Assembly: GCA_033807695.1 (NCBI GenBank)
Contig: CM066303.1
Span: 1,178,001 to 1,242,000 of the forward strand
Direction: 5' to 3'
Source: Daedaleopsis sinensis
Taxonomy: Eukaryota > Basidiomycota > Agaricomycetes > Polyporales > Polyporaceae
Length of the DNA: 64,000 bases
In this document: positions 1-12,308 of the stretch, piece after piece
Position numbering within the stretch: the stretch's first letter is position 1
How the letters are laid out: every line of letters starts with the position of its first letter
Translations under genes and position numbers: made by a program
Notes under the pieces: generated by a model
What the model was told of the DNA's origin: nothing
Databases searched by the model: none
What the model saw: the letters and a program-made list of their open reading frames with translations, nothing else

Positions 1-666
1 GAGCTATCCGACCTGCTTTTCACTAGGGTTCGTTGATCGTGAGTGTGTTGATGTCGGCGACTGTCTCGTGGTTCTTGTAGGCGGCGTCAATCCACAGGTC
101 AGTGTCCCACCTTTGTCGTTCCCCAAAGCTTCGTTAAATAACCGTTGCTTAGCATGCAATTTACACTTGTCCGGCCATCCCCCTTCAAGAGCTGCGTAGC
201 ATTGCGGAACAGATACCTTCCAACGTCTGGAGTCGCGCTGATGCCGATGAGTTTGATGCGTTCATGTTCCATGCGGGGGTATACTACAGTCGCCGCCGCA
301 AATGGCCGTACTTCATTCTTGCATCATTATTCTTTTCGCTTCTTTTGTTCTGTCTCATCTCTGCTCTCTAAAAGTCGTTGACTATACCTTACGTCTCCTC
401 CTGGTGGTCTAGATCTATGTAAAGCACACAGCCTGTGGCCATGGCTCTCCTTTTCCAAAACACATGCTAGTACTATAGAACGTCACGACAGCTGGGAGGA
501 GTCGTCCAATCGGCCTAAGTTCAAAACGTTCGTCAACGTTCAGCGCTCAGCGCTCATTCGGTGTGACCCTGGTGTGACCCCAGGAGATTGGCCGGATATG
601 GACACTCAACCCGGCCCATCCGAGTCGCCAGCTAGCGGAATCGCCGCGACGCGTACTCACTTCCCT

Positions 667-676
667 ACTATATAAT
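667..676 (+). promoter_or_regulatory. Probable TATA element
   Basis: An ACTATATAAT stretch lies about 90 bp upstream of the ATG at 763, a usual distance for a fungal core promoter with a short leader. No experimental support; assignment rests on position and sequence only. Confidence 0.4.
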
Positions 677-762
677 AGTCGCTTCCGCCCGTTCGACGCT
701 TGCACTCAGGCTCATCAAACTCCAAATTTCCGTGCTCTCCCGTCAGCTTTAACCCCCTCAAG

Positions 763-2481
763 ATGTCTTACATGACTGCTGAAGAAGCTGTCGATCTTTT
801 CATGGCTGAAGAGGACCTAGTCCGCCGTGCTAGTAGGCAGATGGACCTCGATGTTGTCTCGTACGTCCTCGTCTCTAGCGCGACCGACCTAATAGTAGTG
901 AGGTTTGACGAATCATCCCACCAGTCTGCAAAACTCTTTCAACCTCCCAGATGACCGCTCTATCTGGCCGTCGGGGCTTGGCACTCGCCTTCACGCTTTG
1001 AATCAATCCCATCTCGAGGAGATACGCCATATCTTACGCCTCAACTCCCACAACTTGCGGTGGTTTCACGCTCCCCCCACCCGTAAGAACGCTCAAGCCG
1101 AGAAGGATCCTTCGCACGGTAGTCGACCTGGTGAGGAGAGTGCTGCACACACTCTCTACGGTACGTAAACACCGTGCTATTTCCTTGCCGTAGGCGGACT
1201 CTTGCGCAGCGCAAAGCTCACTGCTGGCGTAGACGGCATCGCAGCAAGCAAGGACTCGGAGCCAGCAAAGGAGATCCAGGCATCAAGAATGGATGATTGC
1301 TGCGTGACAAGCTTCGGTACGAGAAAAGACGGTGCGAGCACGTCCACGCACAACGTGACTACCGACACTAGCAACGTGAACATTCAGGATGGATCAGCAC
1401 GCACGGGCGATGGGATGCACCAGAACCGCGGCTCAGCGAGCCCGGCCAGCAACAAGAGCCCCGCAGCTGGTGTGGCAACCACGAACACTACACCCTGTGC
1501 CACAAAAGCCCTGATTGCGCTTATGGTTCGTGCTATACAACGTATCACTAAGGCTACGGCGCTTTACTCAGAGGTATGTGTTCTGCCTCGTCTGTACCAT
1601 TCCCGTGGACTTGACGAGTGTCCAGTTTCGAAGGTTCGAGGGCCTTGTCCGCACAAGATCCCTCTCCACACCAGATATGATTTTCATACGGAAGAACAGG
1701 CCCGAGATCGAGCATTCCATTCAGAAGCTGAAGAGCGATTCTAACAACGTTCGTACCTCCTTCAATAAGTGGAAAGATTGCTTCTTCTTGCTGTCGGACG
1801 AGGTAGATGAACGTGTCGCTGCCAGTTTTCTTCGTGTTTACGGTTGATTTTGCAGGAGCTAGTCGATAAGACGATCGACGCTATCCGGCAACAGGCCCTA
1901 ACACCGGCAGCGTTTGAAATGCGCGCGCGCCCAGTGATCGCTTCGCTTTGCATGCTCGACGCTGAACGTCGATCTTCGTTGGATGAGTGTGCACATCTCG
2001 GGGACCAGCTTGCTGTAGAATGGTACTCCTCATCCGATCCTCGTGTCACGAAGACTCAGTACGAAGCCGCCACGGTCAAATTAAAGGAGCTCCTCTCCGT
2101 CATCGAGGGGCAGAAGGGAGTCCATACCGAGGCCATGACAGCCTTCCAGGTGAGCAGCTTGCACAAATGTGGCACAACAACGATATTCATGTGGCCTTGA
2201 TACTCAAGAACCTTCACGATTTCGCTGCATGCCACCCAACCGTCGTGCCTGCTTTGGGAAGGGTCGACGGTGAGGACATCCCAATGGTCATGCTGGTGTC
2301 CGCGTTCGACGTCTACGGTGCGCTCACTGAGCGGTGCCGCGAGATGATAGAGGTGAGCCTCGACTCTCGGTATGAGCAGAGTCGGAGTCAAACCCTAGGT
2401 TGACAGGTATCCGAACCGCTCATTGAGTCGCTCGAGGAGTTTATCACGCAGTTACCACACGAGCGGCCTGCGAGGTCTTGA
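763..2481 (+). CDS. Hypothetical seven-exon protein, 449 aa
   Basis: I do not recognise the family. Exons 763-860, 925-1160, 1194-1573, 1626-1748, 1856-2149, 2209-2352 and 2407-2481 join in phase through GT..AG introns (the second, about 33 bp, is unusually short) and total 1350 bp, giving 449 residues. The product is soluble and mostly helical at both ends (N-terminus MSYMTAEEAVDLFMAEEDL). Between them is a Ser/Thr/Asn-rich low-complexity stretch at roughly residues 130-220. The C-terminal 200 residues are predicted amphipathic helix. No signal peptide or membrane segment is visible. The ATG at 763 was chosen because it follows a TATA element and opens the first in-phase exon. Function unknown. 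Confidence 0.6.
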
Positions 2482-2489
2482 TTGACCAG

Positions 2490-4090
2490 GAACTACTACT
2501 TGCAGCTCTTTGGGTAGTACCGATGTGTAGGTGTGAACGTATACGTAGGTGGATAGAACGAAAGTGGTGCAGGATCGCGCTACCAGTTGGGCAATAGTCG
2601 GCATGAGTCCGGCGCAGCTCGTCAATGCTCATGAGCCGTTTTCCACCACACTCGCTGCGACTTTGCTTCAACCCCGCGAACACCTTTTGAGGTGTCCGCT
2701 CTCATTCTTGTTCTGTACATCTCATCTAGTAACTAGAGTTTACACATCCAGTCGAGCAAGCGCAAGCTCATTGTGGCCGGTGAGCCAGACGACGTGTAAC
2801 TTCATGGTGCATACGACGCGTGGCTCGGATGTACAATCTTCAAGATCAAACGTCCAGTGGGCACCGGATGCGAGATACTTGCAAGCGACTGAACATGACA
2901 ATCGAGCGAGTAATACGAACCACGAGTACAGCGAGCTCTCCAACCCATCTCTCGCATTCTCTTCGACCTTGCGCTCGACCTGTAGCTCCTCAACGGCACA
3001 TCTTCTCCTTCTACGTTTGTTCCGCCGCGCCAACGGGTCCTTGATGTTTCCGTGCCCGTCGCCTTCGCCCGACGAGCCACCAATCCCCGCGAGCAATAAG
3101 TTACCAAGTGTTTGATTAGGCCTGAGGATGGAGTCATCATAGGACTCATAGAAAAAGGTGTCCTAATTGACGGTGCTTACCGAATCGGGCGAACGACGGA
3201 TCCATTTGTCTCTGAGCGAGATCGAAATCTTGGAGATGTAGTTGTCAGCCGTTCGGCCCAAGTCGCTGTACACGACTACGTAGACGTAGGGGGAAAGCGA
3301 GCTCGTGATTGGAGGGCTTTCCGGGACGTCCGAACAGGCAGGACCAAGGGTCGGAGCCAGCATCAGGAACTGCATCCAAGTACCCTCAAACTAGCTGCAG
3401 TTCGGATCCACGGTAAACGTTGCAAGTTCAACAGTCTCTTCGAAGTGTCGGAGCCTCGGTTTGAGCTCTGCAAGTCTCTAGGACAGGAGAAGCGTTGAAA
3501 AGAGAGGTAGTACCTGGTGGACCCAGGGTGGACCTCGACTGACGAAAAGTACGACGACGCGGTGACCTTAGCTGGTTGACCGCGCTCAGGTCTCCTGGAT
3601 TCGGAGTCAGTCCTGACTCCAGAGTGCGGTCAGAGTCTGCCTGCGTCGCGCTGTGGGCTGTGGCGCTTTGAAGCTTGCAGGAGGAGGAGGAGGAGGAGGA
3701 GGAGGAGGAGGAGGAGGAGAGGCTTCAGCGAGCGTGAAGTGTCATCCGGAATCGCTGTGGTCGAAACCGTTCAGAGCTGGGAGAACCCGCGCTCTATCTC
3801 CTTTTTTTCGCCTCCGCTCTGTACTCCGAACGTTAACCTCTTGGTCGCGAAAGTCTCACCTGGGTGATATTACTGGTCCGAGGGATACACCACTGGCACG
3901 ACGCCGGTTAACACCCACGCTCAGTTTCTACGCGAGTCTCTGCTACGTATGAACTATGGACCCCCTTCAATGTGATCTCAAATACATGGTCCTCGGCGAG
4001 AGTACTACATCGTACGATCGCATACTACCGAGCTTGAACTACTACATGGTCCATGGGTATCCGATAACGCAATGAAGATATGACCAACAC
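2490..4090. other. Region without a resolved gene
   Basis: Several medium open frames lie on both strands between 2.5 and 3.5 kb. The best is on the minus strand at about 2740-3096, with a basic KR-rich stretch. I could not join them into a model with consistent phase. A GGA trinucleotide run sits at about 3679-3720. The rest of this stretch shows nothing I can support. Confidence 0.3.
3679..3720 (+). repeat. (GGA)n microsatellite
   Basis: About 14 uninterrupted GGA units. A similar run in the opposite orientation (TCC) occurs near 43.6 kb. Confidence 0.9.
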
Positions 4091-4101
4091 TCAATTTCCA
4101 C

Positions 4102-7100
4102 TCACACAAACTTCAAACCCCCGATAACGACGGACTTGTATTTGGATATCGCCCTTGGTACGAATACGATAAGCCAAGGGACGGATTGAGGACGTGAAGC
4201 AACGTACTGCAAGACATCGCCTTCGTGCGAGAAGTCGTATTCCTTGCCACTGACGCGGAGATCTTCGCGCTTCAAGCCCTTCAAGCTGTTCAGCCAGTTT
4301 TCGTCGTAGGCATTGCAGGGAAGCTTCGGGATGGCAGCAGCCGTGGAACATTCGTCAGTGAGGTAACGGAGGCGGGGATGAGACCCTCGCTTTGCCTCCC
4401 CTTTCTTGCGCCAACGACGATGAAGAGCGTCAAGAACCCGGAGGAACTGAGTGACGCGGTCGTGCCTCCAAGGCTTCTTGAAAACCCGGAAACAGTATAT
4501 GGGAGCATTCTTGTCTTCCTCATCTGAGCTCATGCCTTCGATGCCGAGTTGCTCTAAGATGGGAAGATGGTGTTTGGTTGTCTTGTAACGAGCGCAAATG
4601 CGACGTCGCTGGTGGTATATCTGATGTAACAAATTCAATACCAAAGGGATGGACCTAAGCATGTTCGGAGCTCACGGTGTATTTGCGCTGGTAACGAGTC
4701 GCCGTCGCGGGGTCAAGGGCCTTCCCTTTGTCTTTCGCGGCCGTGCCATACCACAAATCGTTCGGAGACTTGCCTGTGTAGGTTTTCTTCGCTGCATTAG
4801 AAGGACCGGCAGTCGCACCGTGGACCTCATCGGATTCGGAGTCGGAGTCGTGGACTACACCGTGCTTAACGTAGTGGGCCTTTAATGTCTTGAGATGCGA
4901 GCGGAACATATGGACGATCTTGTCGCGATCCTTGCAAGCGTGCTGAGCGACTGTGGCGAAGTCATCGGTAAACACCTGCGCGGCGGACTTATTCCAATCT
5001 GAGCTTGGAGGTCCTTCAAAATCGATGCAGAATCGTTTGAATGTGCAGCACCGTTCACCCTCGTCCGGATCGAACGACCGAAGCTGGGCACGGGTGGCGA
5101 TTGATCTCTTCAGGAATGGCGACTTAGCATTGTCACGACCTAACAGGCGCCGCGCATGAGCCTGTACATCCACCTACCAGCATGTTAGCCGCTTTTTGTG
5201 ACTGAATCCGCGGACGAGCGGAGAATAACTCACGGCAAGTTGATTGTGCTCAGGAGTTCGACGTTTGATCTTTCCTCTCAACTTCTGCTTCTGCGGCTCG
5301 TCCGAGTCGGCATCATACTCCTCATCGTCATCGCCTTCCCCTGAAGAAGCGTCATCGTCACCTTGGTCTTGGCGACTCCCAGTAGGGGCTCGCTTCGATG
5401 GGCGCCGAACATCCTTGTTGGTGAGATGTTGCGTCATAGAACGGATCTCTGTTGAGAGACCATCAACAGCTACAGCCAAGCGAACGACGTCTGCTTTTGT
5501 GGCATTCTGCATGAGATTAGTTAGGGGGTCGTGAGATTGTCAATAAAGGACAGGACATACGACACCGTCGCCCGGGTGGTTGTCAGTTCCGCCGCTTCCG
5601 GCAGCTCCAGGAGAATTGGCCGGGGACGTTGTCCCCCTACCCCGGATCGGACCTGCCGGAAGCTGACCACTAGCGGGGCGAGAGGAAGACAACGGGGTCG
5701 ACTGGGTCGCCTGCTGAGAGCTTCTGAGCGCATTCTGTTCGCGAACCGTGCCACCGTTTCCGGATACCGCAGGAATGGATGTCACGTTCCCACTGTGTAC
5801 CGGCAACGCCGGAAGACCACTAGCGGGGCGAGAGGAAGACGACGGGGTCGACTGGGTCGCCTGCTGAGAGCTTCTGAGCGCATTCTGTTCGCGAACCGTG
5901 CCACCGTTTCCGGATACCGCAGGAATGGATGTCACGTTCCCACTGTGTACCGGCAACGCCGGAAGACCACTAGCGGGGCGAGAGGAAGACGACGGGGTCG
6001 ACGAGGTCGCCTGTTGCGAACTTGCGAGTGCATTCCGCTCGCGAACGGCGCCACCGCTTCCGGCAGCCGCAAGAGATCTCGCGGCGGTTGGTGCGCCTTT
6101 ACCCAGTACCGGACCTGCCGGAAGCCGAGTAGCGGGGCGAGAGGAAGACGACGGGGTCGACTGGGTCGCCTGCTGAGAGCTTCTGAGCGCATTCTGTTCG
6201 CGAACCGTGCCACCGTTTCCGGATACCGCAGGAATGGATGTCACGTTCCCACTGTGTACCGGCAACGCCGGAAGCCCGCTAGCGGGGCGAGAGGAAGACG
6301 ACGGGGTCGACGAGGTCGCCTGTTGCGAACTTGCGAGTGCATTCCGCTCGCGAACGGCGCCACCGCTTCCGGCAGCCGCAAGAGATCTCGCGGCGGTTGG
6401 TGCGCCTTTACCCAGTACCGGACCTGCCGGAAGCCGAGTAGCGGGGCGAGAGGAAGACGACGGGGTCGACGGGGTCGCCTGCTGCGAACGCGTGGGCGCA
6501 TTCCGCTCGCGAACCGTGGGGCCACCGCTTTCGGATGCTGCCCGAAGTGATATTGCGTTCACGCTGTGTACCGGCGCTGCCGGAAGCCCGCTAGCGGGGC
6601 GAGAGGAAGTCGACGGGGTCGACGGGGTTTCCTGTTCTGAAAACACAAGGCGATCCCGCTGGAGACGTCGGGAAAATTGCCCGTTGCTGGGAGAAGTTGA
6701 TTGGGCAGGGTGTGTCTCTCTGTTCTTGCCTTTGTCTGTTGCTTTTCCGGAGAGGGCGCCTGGTAGACGACCTGGAGAAGAAGAATTGGACGATGTCGCA
6801 TGACTAGGAGGATTAATAGGTTGCTGTACTCCAAGCACCCGTTCGGCTGGAAGCTGCTTCGTCTTCGCGGCATCGGTGCTAGCGGACTGATTGTCGTCTT
6901 CTGAGTCCGAATGTGTTTCAGATGTTCCCCGATGAACGTAACGACGCGCACCAGCGTGTTTGTCCGGTGTCTGAGATGTGGACGATGCACTGGAATCGTT
7001 GCCAGAGATCGCGCGAGAACCAACTTTAGCTGCAATATCTCCCTCTTGTCGCGGCGCCGGTGAACGTCTCTCCTGCACAGGGTGCTGATGTAGACGGCCT

Positions 7101-9558
7101 GTAGCTGAAAGACGTCTCGCAGGAGGAGTCGGCGTGCTCTGTGAGTCTTCGAGATCGCTGTTCGCAGGCGAGTTGGAATCCGATAAGGGATTGAAGCTTA
7201 TATCCGGGACCGGCGCTTCAGGAGTAGCTACTCTGCTGGGCGGGGTTCGGCCGGACGGCGTTTTGCGGGGAGGAGGAGCAGGGGATGACTCAGGTGTTGC
7301 AGAGAGTTGCTTCGTAGCCTGGAGTGCCGATCGACCTGGTGAGTGACTAGAAAGTAAAGCGTGTTGGGTCGCCGGCTCAGCGTCGAGGTCAGCATCGTCT
7401 GGTATAGCTTCGTTCGAGATGTCGTTGAGAGAGGAAGGAAGGTTGGCGTCTCTTCCTGGACCGTTTGTTGGCGCCAGCGCAGCCGCATCATCCTGTTCCG
7501 GCACATGACCACCCGGCAAAGAAAACATCGGTTGAGTGCGTTTCACTACCAGAGTATGTTCAAATCGGGACTCTGATGGATGCTGCGTATTTTTGGATTG
7601 GCTAGTGTCACTAGAAAGGTTTGGAACGGAATCGGGTGGTGTTCGCACCCCGAGCTCATGCTCCGAGAGATTGGGGTTAGATGGCGCAAGGGAGACGTTT
7701 GGCGTCCCCGTTTGATCTGCCATGTCGGAGTCATGGTTTGTGGGAGATGGAACGTCGTCATCCGGCGAACCACCCAGAGGCAGAGACTTGACAGACGTGT
7801 CCAAGATCTTGGAGATCATGCGTGTGACATCTGGTTCCTCCTGGCCCTCTTTCTTCCGGGTTCGTCTTTTCTCCGCAGGTATAGGATTGAACGGTTTGGG
7901 CTGTAGGACAGGTGAGAAAACTGAAAAAAAGGCGCAGTTCGTCAGTGACACTCACGGTGATCTTAGTGCGTATAGCCTTTCCAAAACTGGACGGCACTCC
8001 GGCGTTGACAGGGTTCGACTCGGAGGAGCTCTCTGTAAGGGACGTCGACGCAGCAGCCTCACGACGAAAACCGGTCGCAGCAATGGGGGCGTGGTCAGCA
8101 GCAAAGGCAGCTGTCCGCTGCGCCACCGAAGTGATCAAGGTCCCGACTTGGCGAAATACCTGGAAAGCCGTGACTTTAACGGGGGATGCGACAGAGAGGT
8201 CTTCAACGGGTTTTGTTTCTACTGACGGGCCGGGTTGGGCAGGAGATGGAAGCGCTCCATCGGATTGCGGCGGGGATATCTGTGACTGCTTCGCGCCCAA
8301 CGAATGTTGAGTCGTTGCACACAAGAATGAGACTACCTCCTTACCGTAGAAGATAGAATCGCCTTAGTATCAGGCGATTCGGATCCCAGTGCATGTACGG
8401 CAGTGGGGGTACCAGGTCCCGAGATCTGTAGAACATCCTGCTAGATAGACGCATTGTCAGAAGAAAGCTCTATCATAAGTACTGTGGTGCTTACAGCCGC
8501 GACGTGAATGTTACCGTTCTCAGAACTCTCTTGATCCTTCTCTGCAGTTGCATAATCGAGTTCTGCGTGTACATTGTGGTCGTCGCGTTCTTCTTCATCC
8601 GTGGCCATCACCTCTTCGTCATCCGTGGCCATCTCCTCGTCCTCATCATCTACATTGTTCAGCATGTTATAGCTACGCATGAGAGCCTTGAGTTGACCGG
8701 TAGCATCACTCTGAGATAAGCTGTAGAGGTCGCGCAGGAATTTTGCACGGGAGGGGCCCTTGTCGAGGCGTCTCTTCTTTGAAGGTGCAGCGTAGGGATC
8801 GCGATGTATCGAAGCTCTCGCTTTCATAGCTCGACGCTGCTTGTACGTCGCGTGGTTGAGGGGGGAAGTGGAGGAATCTTCCTCCTCTGAGTCGGACGAC
8901 CCGGTGCCCTGAGATTCTTCCTCAATCACGGCATCTTGAGTCGGATCGTGTTTCTTTTGGATGCGAGCTGTACTCTGCTTCAGCACGGAGCGAGGTTGGT
9001 CAAAGAGATGGTAACGCACTCGGAATAGTTTTGATCACACGAGTTTCGGCAGATTCGTTGGTCGAGTCTTCTTCCTCCTCACTGGAACCATCTTCGTCGG
9101 ATTCTGCGACTCTCTTCTTGGGACCTTTGACTTCTAAAGGTATCTGGCAGGTAGGGTTCACCTCTATGAATAAATTTTAACTCACGAGGTGCGTTCCCAG
9201 GCTTAGCAACTGCGACCGCTGTCTCCGCAGTCGCAGTTTTACTCCCAGATCCGTTCGCGGACTCGCTGACGGTGTATGGCTGAGCGCTGCCAGCACTTTC
9301 TAAGCGTGCTTTACAGCGGATCCTCAGGTTAGAATGTGTAGAGAATATTCCAAATTATGCACGCACGGGCAGACGGTAGATCTGTCTCTTCGTCAGCGGT
9401 GTCGTTATTAGTCGACTGGTCGGCAGTGTCGTCGCCGCCGCCGTTCTGTATTCCGGATGTCTCGGGTAACGGACCTAAGTGTGAGTGGCGGATAACAATG
9501 TGAACGGAAAGGTCGGACGGGCGGGATGAGGAATAAACGTACCCTGAGGGGTTGACAT
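4102..9558 (-). CDS. Large disordered repeat protein, possibly transposon-associated
   Basis: Multi-exon gene of about 1,550-1,600 aa. Well-supported exons (minus strand) are about 9019-8494, 8425-8345, 8279-7956, 7900-5561, 5506-5234, 5173-4676 and 4620-4102, all joining in phase. A likely start ATG at 9558 opens a short first exon. The junction between about 9200 and 9030 is unresolved. The N-terminal third is acidic and Ser-rich. The big exon is disordered and carries seven tandem copies of a 50-53 aa Ser/Pro-rich unit. Next comes an acidic stretch, then an ordered C-terminal part containing the motif GMSSDEED. From memory, C-terminal regions of this kind are abundant in Agaricomycetes, often near transposons; I have not checked this. 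No enzyme motif is seen. The nearest transposase lies about 4 kb beyond its 5' end, so an association is possible but unproven. Confidence 0.65.
5661..6610 (-). repeat. Seven tandem 150/159/153 bp coding repeats
   Basis: The anchor TAGCGGGGCGAGAGG recurs at 5671, 5821, 5971, 6130, 6280, 6439 and 6592. Spacings are 150, 150, 159, 150, 159 and 153 bp, all multiples of three, so the reading frame of the surrounding gene is kept. Two sub-types alternate in part, which points to expansion by unequal exchange. Confidence 0.9.
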
Positions 9559-9599
9559 GAGAGTTGTCTGTGAGGATGTTAGGTGTGAAGTTGAGCAAG

Positions 9600-10030
9600 A
9601 CGTCCAAGTAGCGAATAGCTATATTTCAGGAGGAATCCAGAGCGGGAGGAAGGCAGTACCTAGGTATATATGCCATGCCACGAGGCAAAGACAAAGGATG
9701 TTTGATACCATGTCCGGAACGTGCTGCGAGGCCATGCGAGAAAACACGATCACGGCGAGATGGTAGGTGAAGAGGATCTAACTCGCCACAGCAGTTGACG
9801 CGGCGTGGTGGTAGCCAGTGTTTCACAGCTGGTTCACAGTACGAAGCGTAGACGCCAGAGCGCTCTATTAACTGAGATGTATAATACAATATTCCAGGTT
9901 CAAGCGTTCAACGTTGATCCTTTGAACGCGCACATACAGATGTCCGTGGTCACTATGAGGAAGGCAATAGCGATGGGTAAAGAAATTCTTTACTGTAGGA
10001 GTGCGAATGCACGTCAGCTACAGCCGTGGA
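9600..10030. other. Intergenic, no gene seen
   Basis: Lies between the 5' end of the large repeat gene and the stop of the next minus-strand gene. Only short open frames without start or splice support. Confidence 0.4.
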
Positions 10031-10031
10031 T

Positions 10032-12131
10032 TTAGTAAAAAAACAAACTTACTAGAGGTTCCTGCGAGACACGATAGACTCCGAGCCTCTTGCGGCGACT
10101 GCGATAAACTATGTGCGTCTGCTTGGTAACCCAGCTGGGATCGGCGTTCCGTTGTATGGCAAGGTAACGAGTGGAACAGGAAGGTCGCTTGTCACCTTCG
10201 CGAACGGCGACCCACTTCCCCAGAGTGTTGACCGCCCAGTACTTGTGGCGACGAGTTCCTTCGTCGAAATGAACGTACAGTTCATCGACTTGGCCGCGCA
10301 AAGAGGCTGGGGGCACGCTGACGGCATAACGACCAGAGGTCTTGTACCACACCGTCTGACCTTTCCCGTCCCTGAAATCCTTGCAATCGCGGAAATCGTC
10401 CCAGTTGACGCCATCGGCGAAAGGAACGTTTCCCTCTCTTGATGCGTGAGGGATGGCGGGTGACTGTAGAGACGCACTCGCATGATGGGCATGTGGTTCG
10501 ATCCCGAGACTAGAATTATCACGTCGCGCCTCATGGGCCATATCTGCGTCTCGGACAGCGACTTCGTTCGAGCGGGCGAGGACGTGCGGGAGGATACCGT
10601 CGTCGAAAGAACCACTTCCCTCTCTCGGCGCGTTGGATGCGGAAGCAGTGATGGTAGGAGACCGTGAAAGCGCACTCGCACGATGGACATGCGGTTCGAC
10701 GCGGAGACTGGACTCTTCATGTCGCGCATCATAGGCCATAACTGCGTCTCGGACAGCGACTTCGTTCGAGCGGGCGGGGATATGCAGGAGGACACTGCCG
10801 TCGAGAGGACTACTTCCCTCTCTCGGCGCGTTGGACGCAGAAGAAGTGATGGTAGGCGACCGTAGAAGCGTACTCACGCGATGGGCATGCGATTCCACGA
10901 GGAGACTGGACTCTCCATGTTGCACTTCGTGGGCCCTATCTGCGCCTCGGACAGCGACCTCGTTCGAGCGGGTGAGAAAGTGCGGGTGGATACCGTCCCC
11001 GAAAGGACGACTTCCCGGCGCGTTGGACGCGGAAGCAGTGATGGTAGGCGACCGTGAAAGCGCACTCGCACGATGAACATGCGATTCGACGAGGAGACTG
11101 GACTCTCCATGTTGCACTTCGTGGGCCCTATCTGCGCCTCGGACAGCGACCTCGTTCGAGCGGGTTTCGTGTTGCACTCCGTGGGCCCTATCTGCGCCCC
11201 GGACAGCGATCTCGTTCGAATGGGCAGCAACGTCCGAGTAGATAGTACGGGTGTCAGAACGTTCGCGACGGAGCTCGTCGACCTCCTCCGTGTGTTTGTG
11301 ATCATCGATGGTCCTGCTCGTGGGAGTATCTTGAAGATTGTCGACGTACATTTGCTCCACGTCGACATCTTGCTGTTGGAGGACGTTTGCGCTGGAGATG
11401 GAGTCCCCACCAGACTGCCGTATCGTATGGCGACGTTTGAAAGCGACGAATGGCAGGAGTAGGGTTTGATCAGGGTCACGAGAGGCCTGCGAACCGCCGA
11501 GTTCAGTGTGAAAGTCGCCAACGTGAGGGGAAGATATTGAGGGGAAGGCTGCTTTTGAAATCAGTATTGCGATTGTTCTCGACACCAACGCACAATGAGA
11601 CTCACATTCCAGGATGCAGCTCAGATTGTCGTTGCAAGGAGGGTGCGGTTGAGTGAGAGTCGTAGACGCAATAGTGCATGGACGATGATCCGTGTGCAAG
11701 GATGAAGTGGCGTCTTCGGCGCATGAGCAGATGTTGTAGCATACTAAATATGAACTTACCCTGGGCTTCTTCCCAGCTTGCCTGTCTTCTCTCAGAGATG
11801 GCATTCTCTAGACCACACCATGGCAGGTCTGTGACGCCCTGAAAGTCGGATAGTTTCACACTGCAGCAACGGACTGTATTCAGCTCTTCATTGATACAAG
11901 ATAGAGGAGATTTATCCTCACCTCGCTCGTGCAGGGGTTGCTCGAGAGAATCTCCTTCGATTTGTGTATGACCGCTGAGGTAGGAGGAGGTGGACATGAG
12001 CGTTGGAAAGAAGATGGCTCGGGCGCTAAATCGCTTACCTCCCATTGGGCAGAGTCATGTGTAATGGCCACCGATGGCGAAATTGCTCCCCCGACTAGCA
12101 GAAGAGTTCGTTTGCGCTGGATGGCTGGCAT
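10032..12131 (-). CDS. Hypothetical protein with ~60-aa internal repeats
   Basis: Family not recognised. The last large exon (about 11551-10032) encodes four to five copies of a roughly 60-residue unit beginning RSNEVAVRGADRAHEVQH, with the closing element SPTITASASNAP. A short ordered C-terminal domain rich in Trp, Tyr and basic residues follows (motifs VWYKTSGRYAVSVPPA and YWAVNTLGKW). A first exon beginning at ATG 12131 (start MPAIQRKRTLLLVGG) and another coding segment at about 11890-11770 lie upstream. Their splice phases were not fully resolved. The ATG at 11804 is in a different frame from that upstream coding segment and is probably not the start. The neighbour at 4.1-9.6 kb is also a repeat-rich protein on the same strand. 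Confidence 0.5.
10440..11260 (-). repeat. Tandem coding repeats, about 180 bp unit
   Basis: Repeated blocks containing the equivalents of SNEVAVRGADRAHEVQH and RSPTITASASNAP recur through the exon. One short extra copy near 11,165-11,230 lacks the middle of the unit. All copies keep the reading frame. Confidence 0.75.
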
Positions 12132-12308
12132 GGATGAGGTCAAGAGACGGAGACGAGGGAGAAGTGAGCGCAGGCGAGTCTGGCACTTGCCTCATATAAG
12201 AGGTATATCGTCAAAGTCGATTGTCTGACAACCAACACGTGACTACTGCCGTTTGGGCAATGGGTGGACGTTTGGCTTCAACTTCGCGTACCCACAACGC
12301 GAGCCGTC

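Noticed and set aside
5506..5512. ATG at 5512 as the start of a separate gene.
   Set aside because: It spans the acceptor of a well-formed intron that joins the large repeat exon in phase to the downstream exons, so it is internal.
5531..6803. Plus-strand open frames up to 339 aa with Arg/Gly-rich repeats.
   Set aside because: They are antisense shadows of the tandem coding repeats in the minus-strand gene and have no splice or start context.
11755..11804. ATG 11804 as start of the repeat protein at 10.0-12.1 kb.
   Set aside because: A different frame through the same DNA (ENAISERRQASWEEAQ) ends at a good GTAAGT donor, so this ATG is more likely inside an exon read in another frame.
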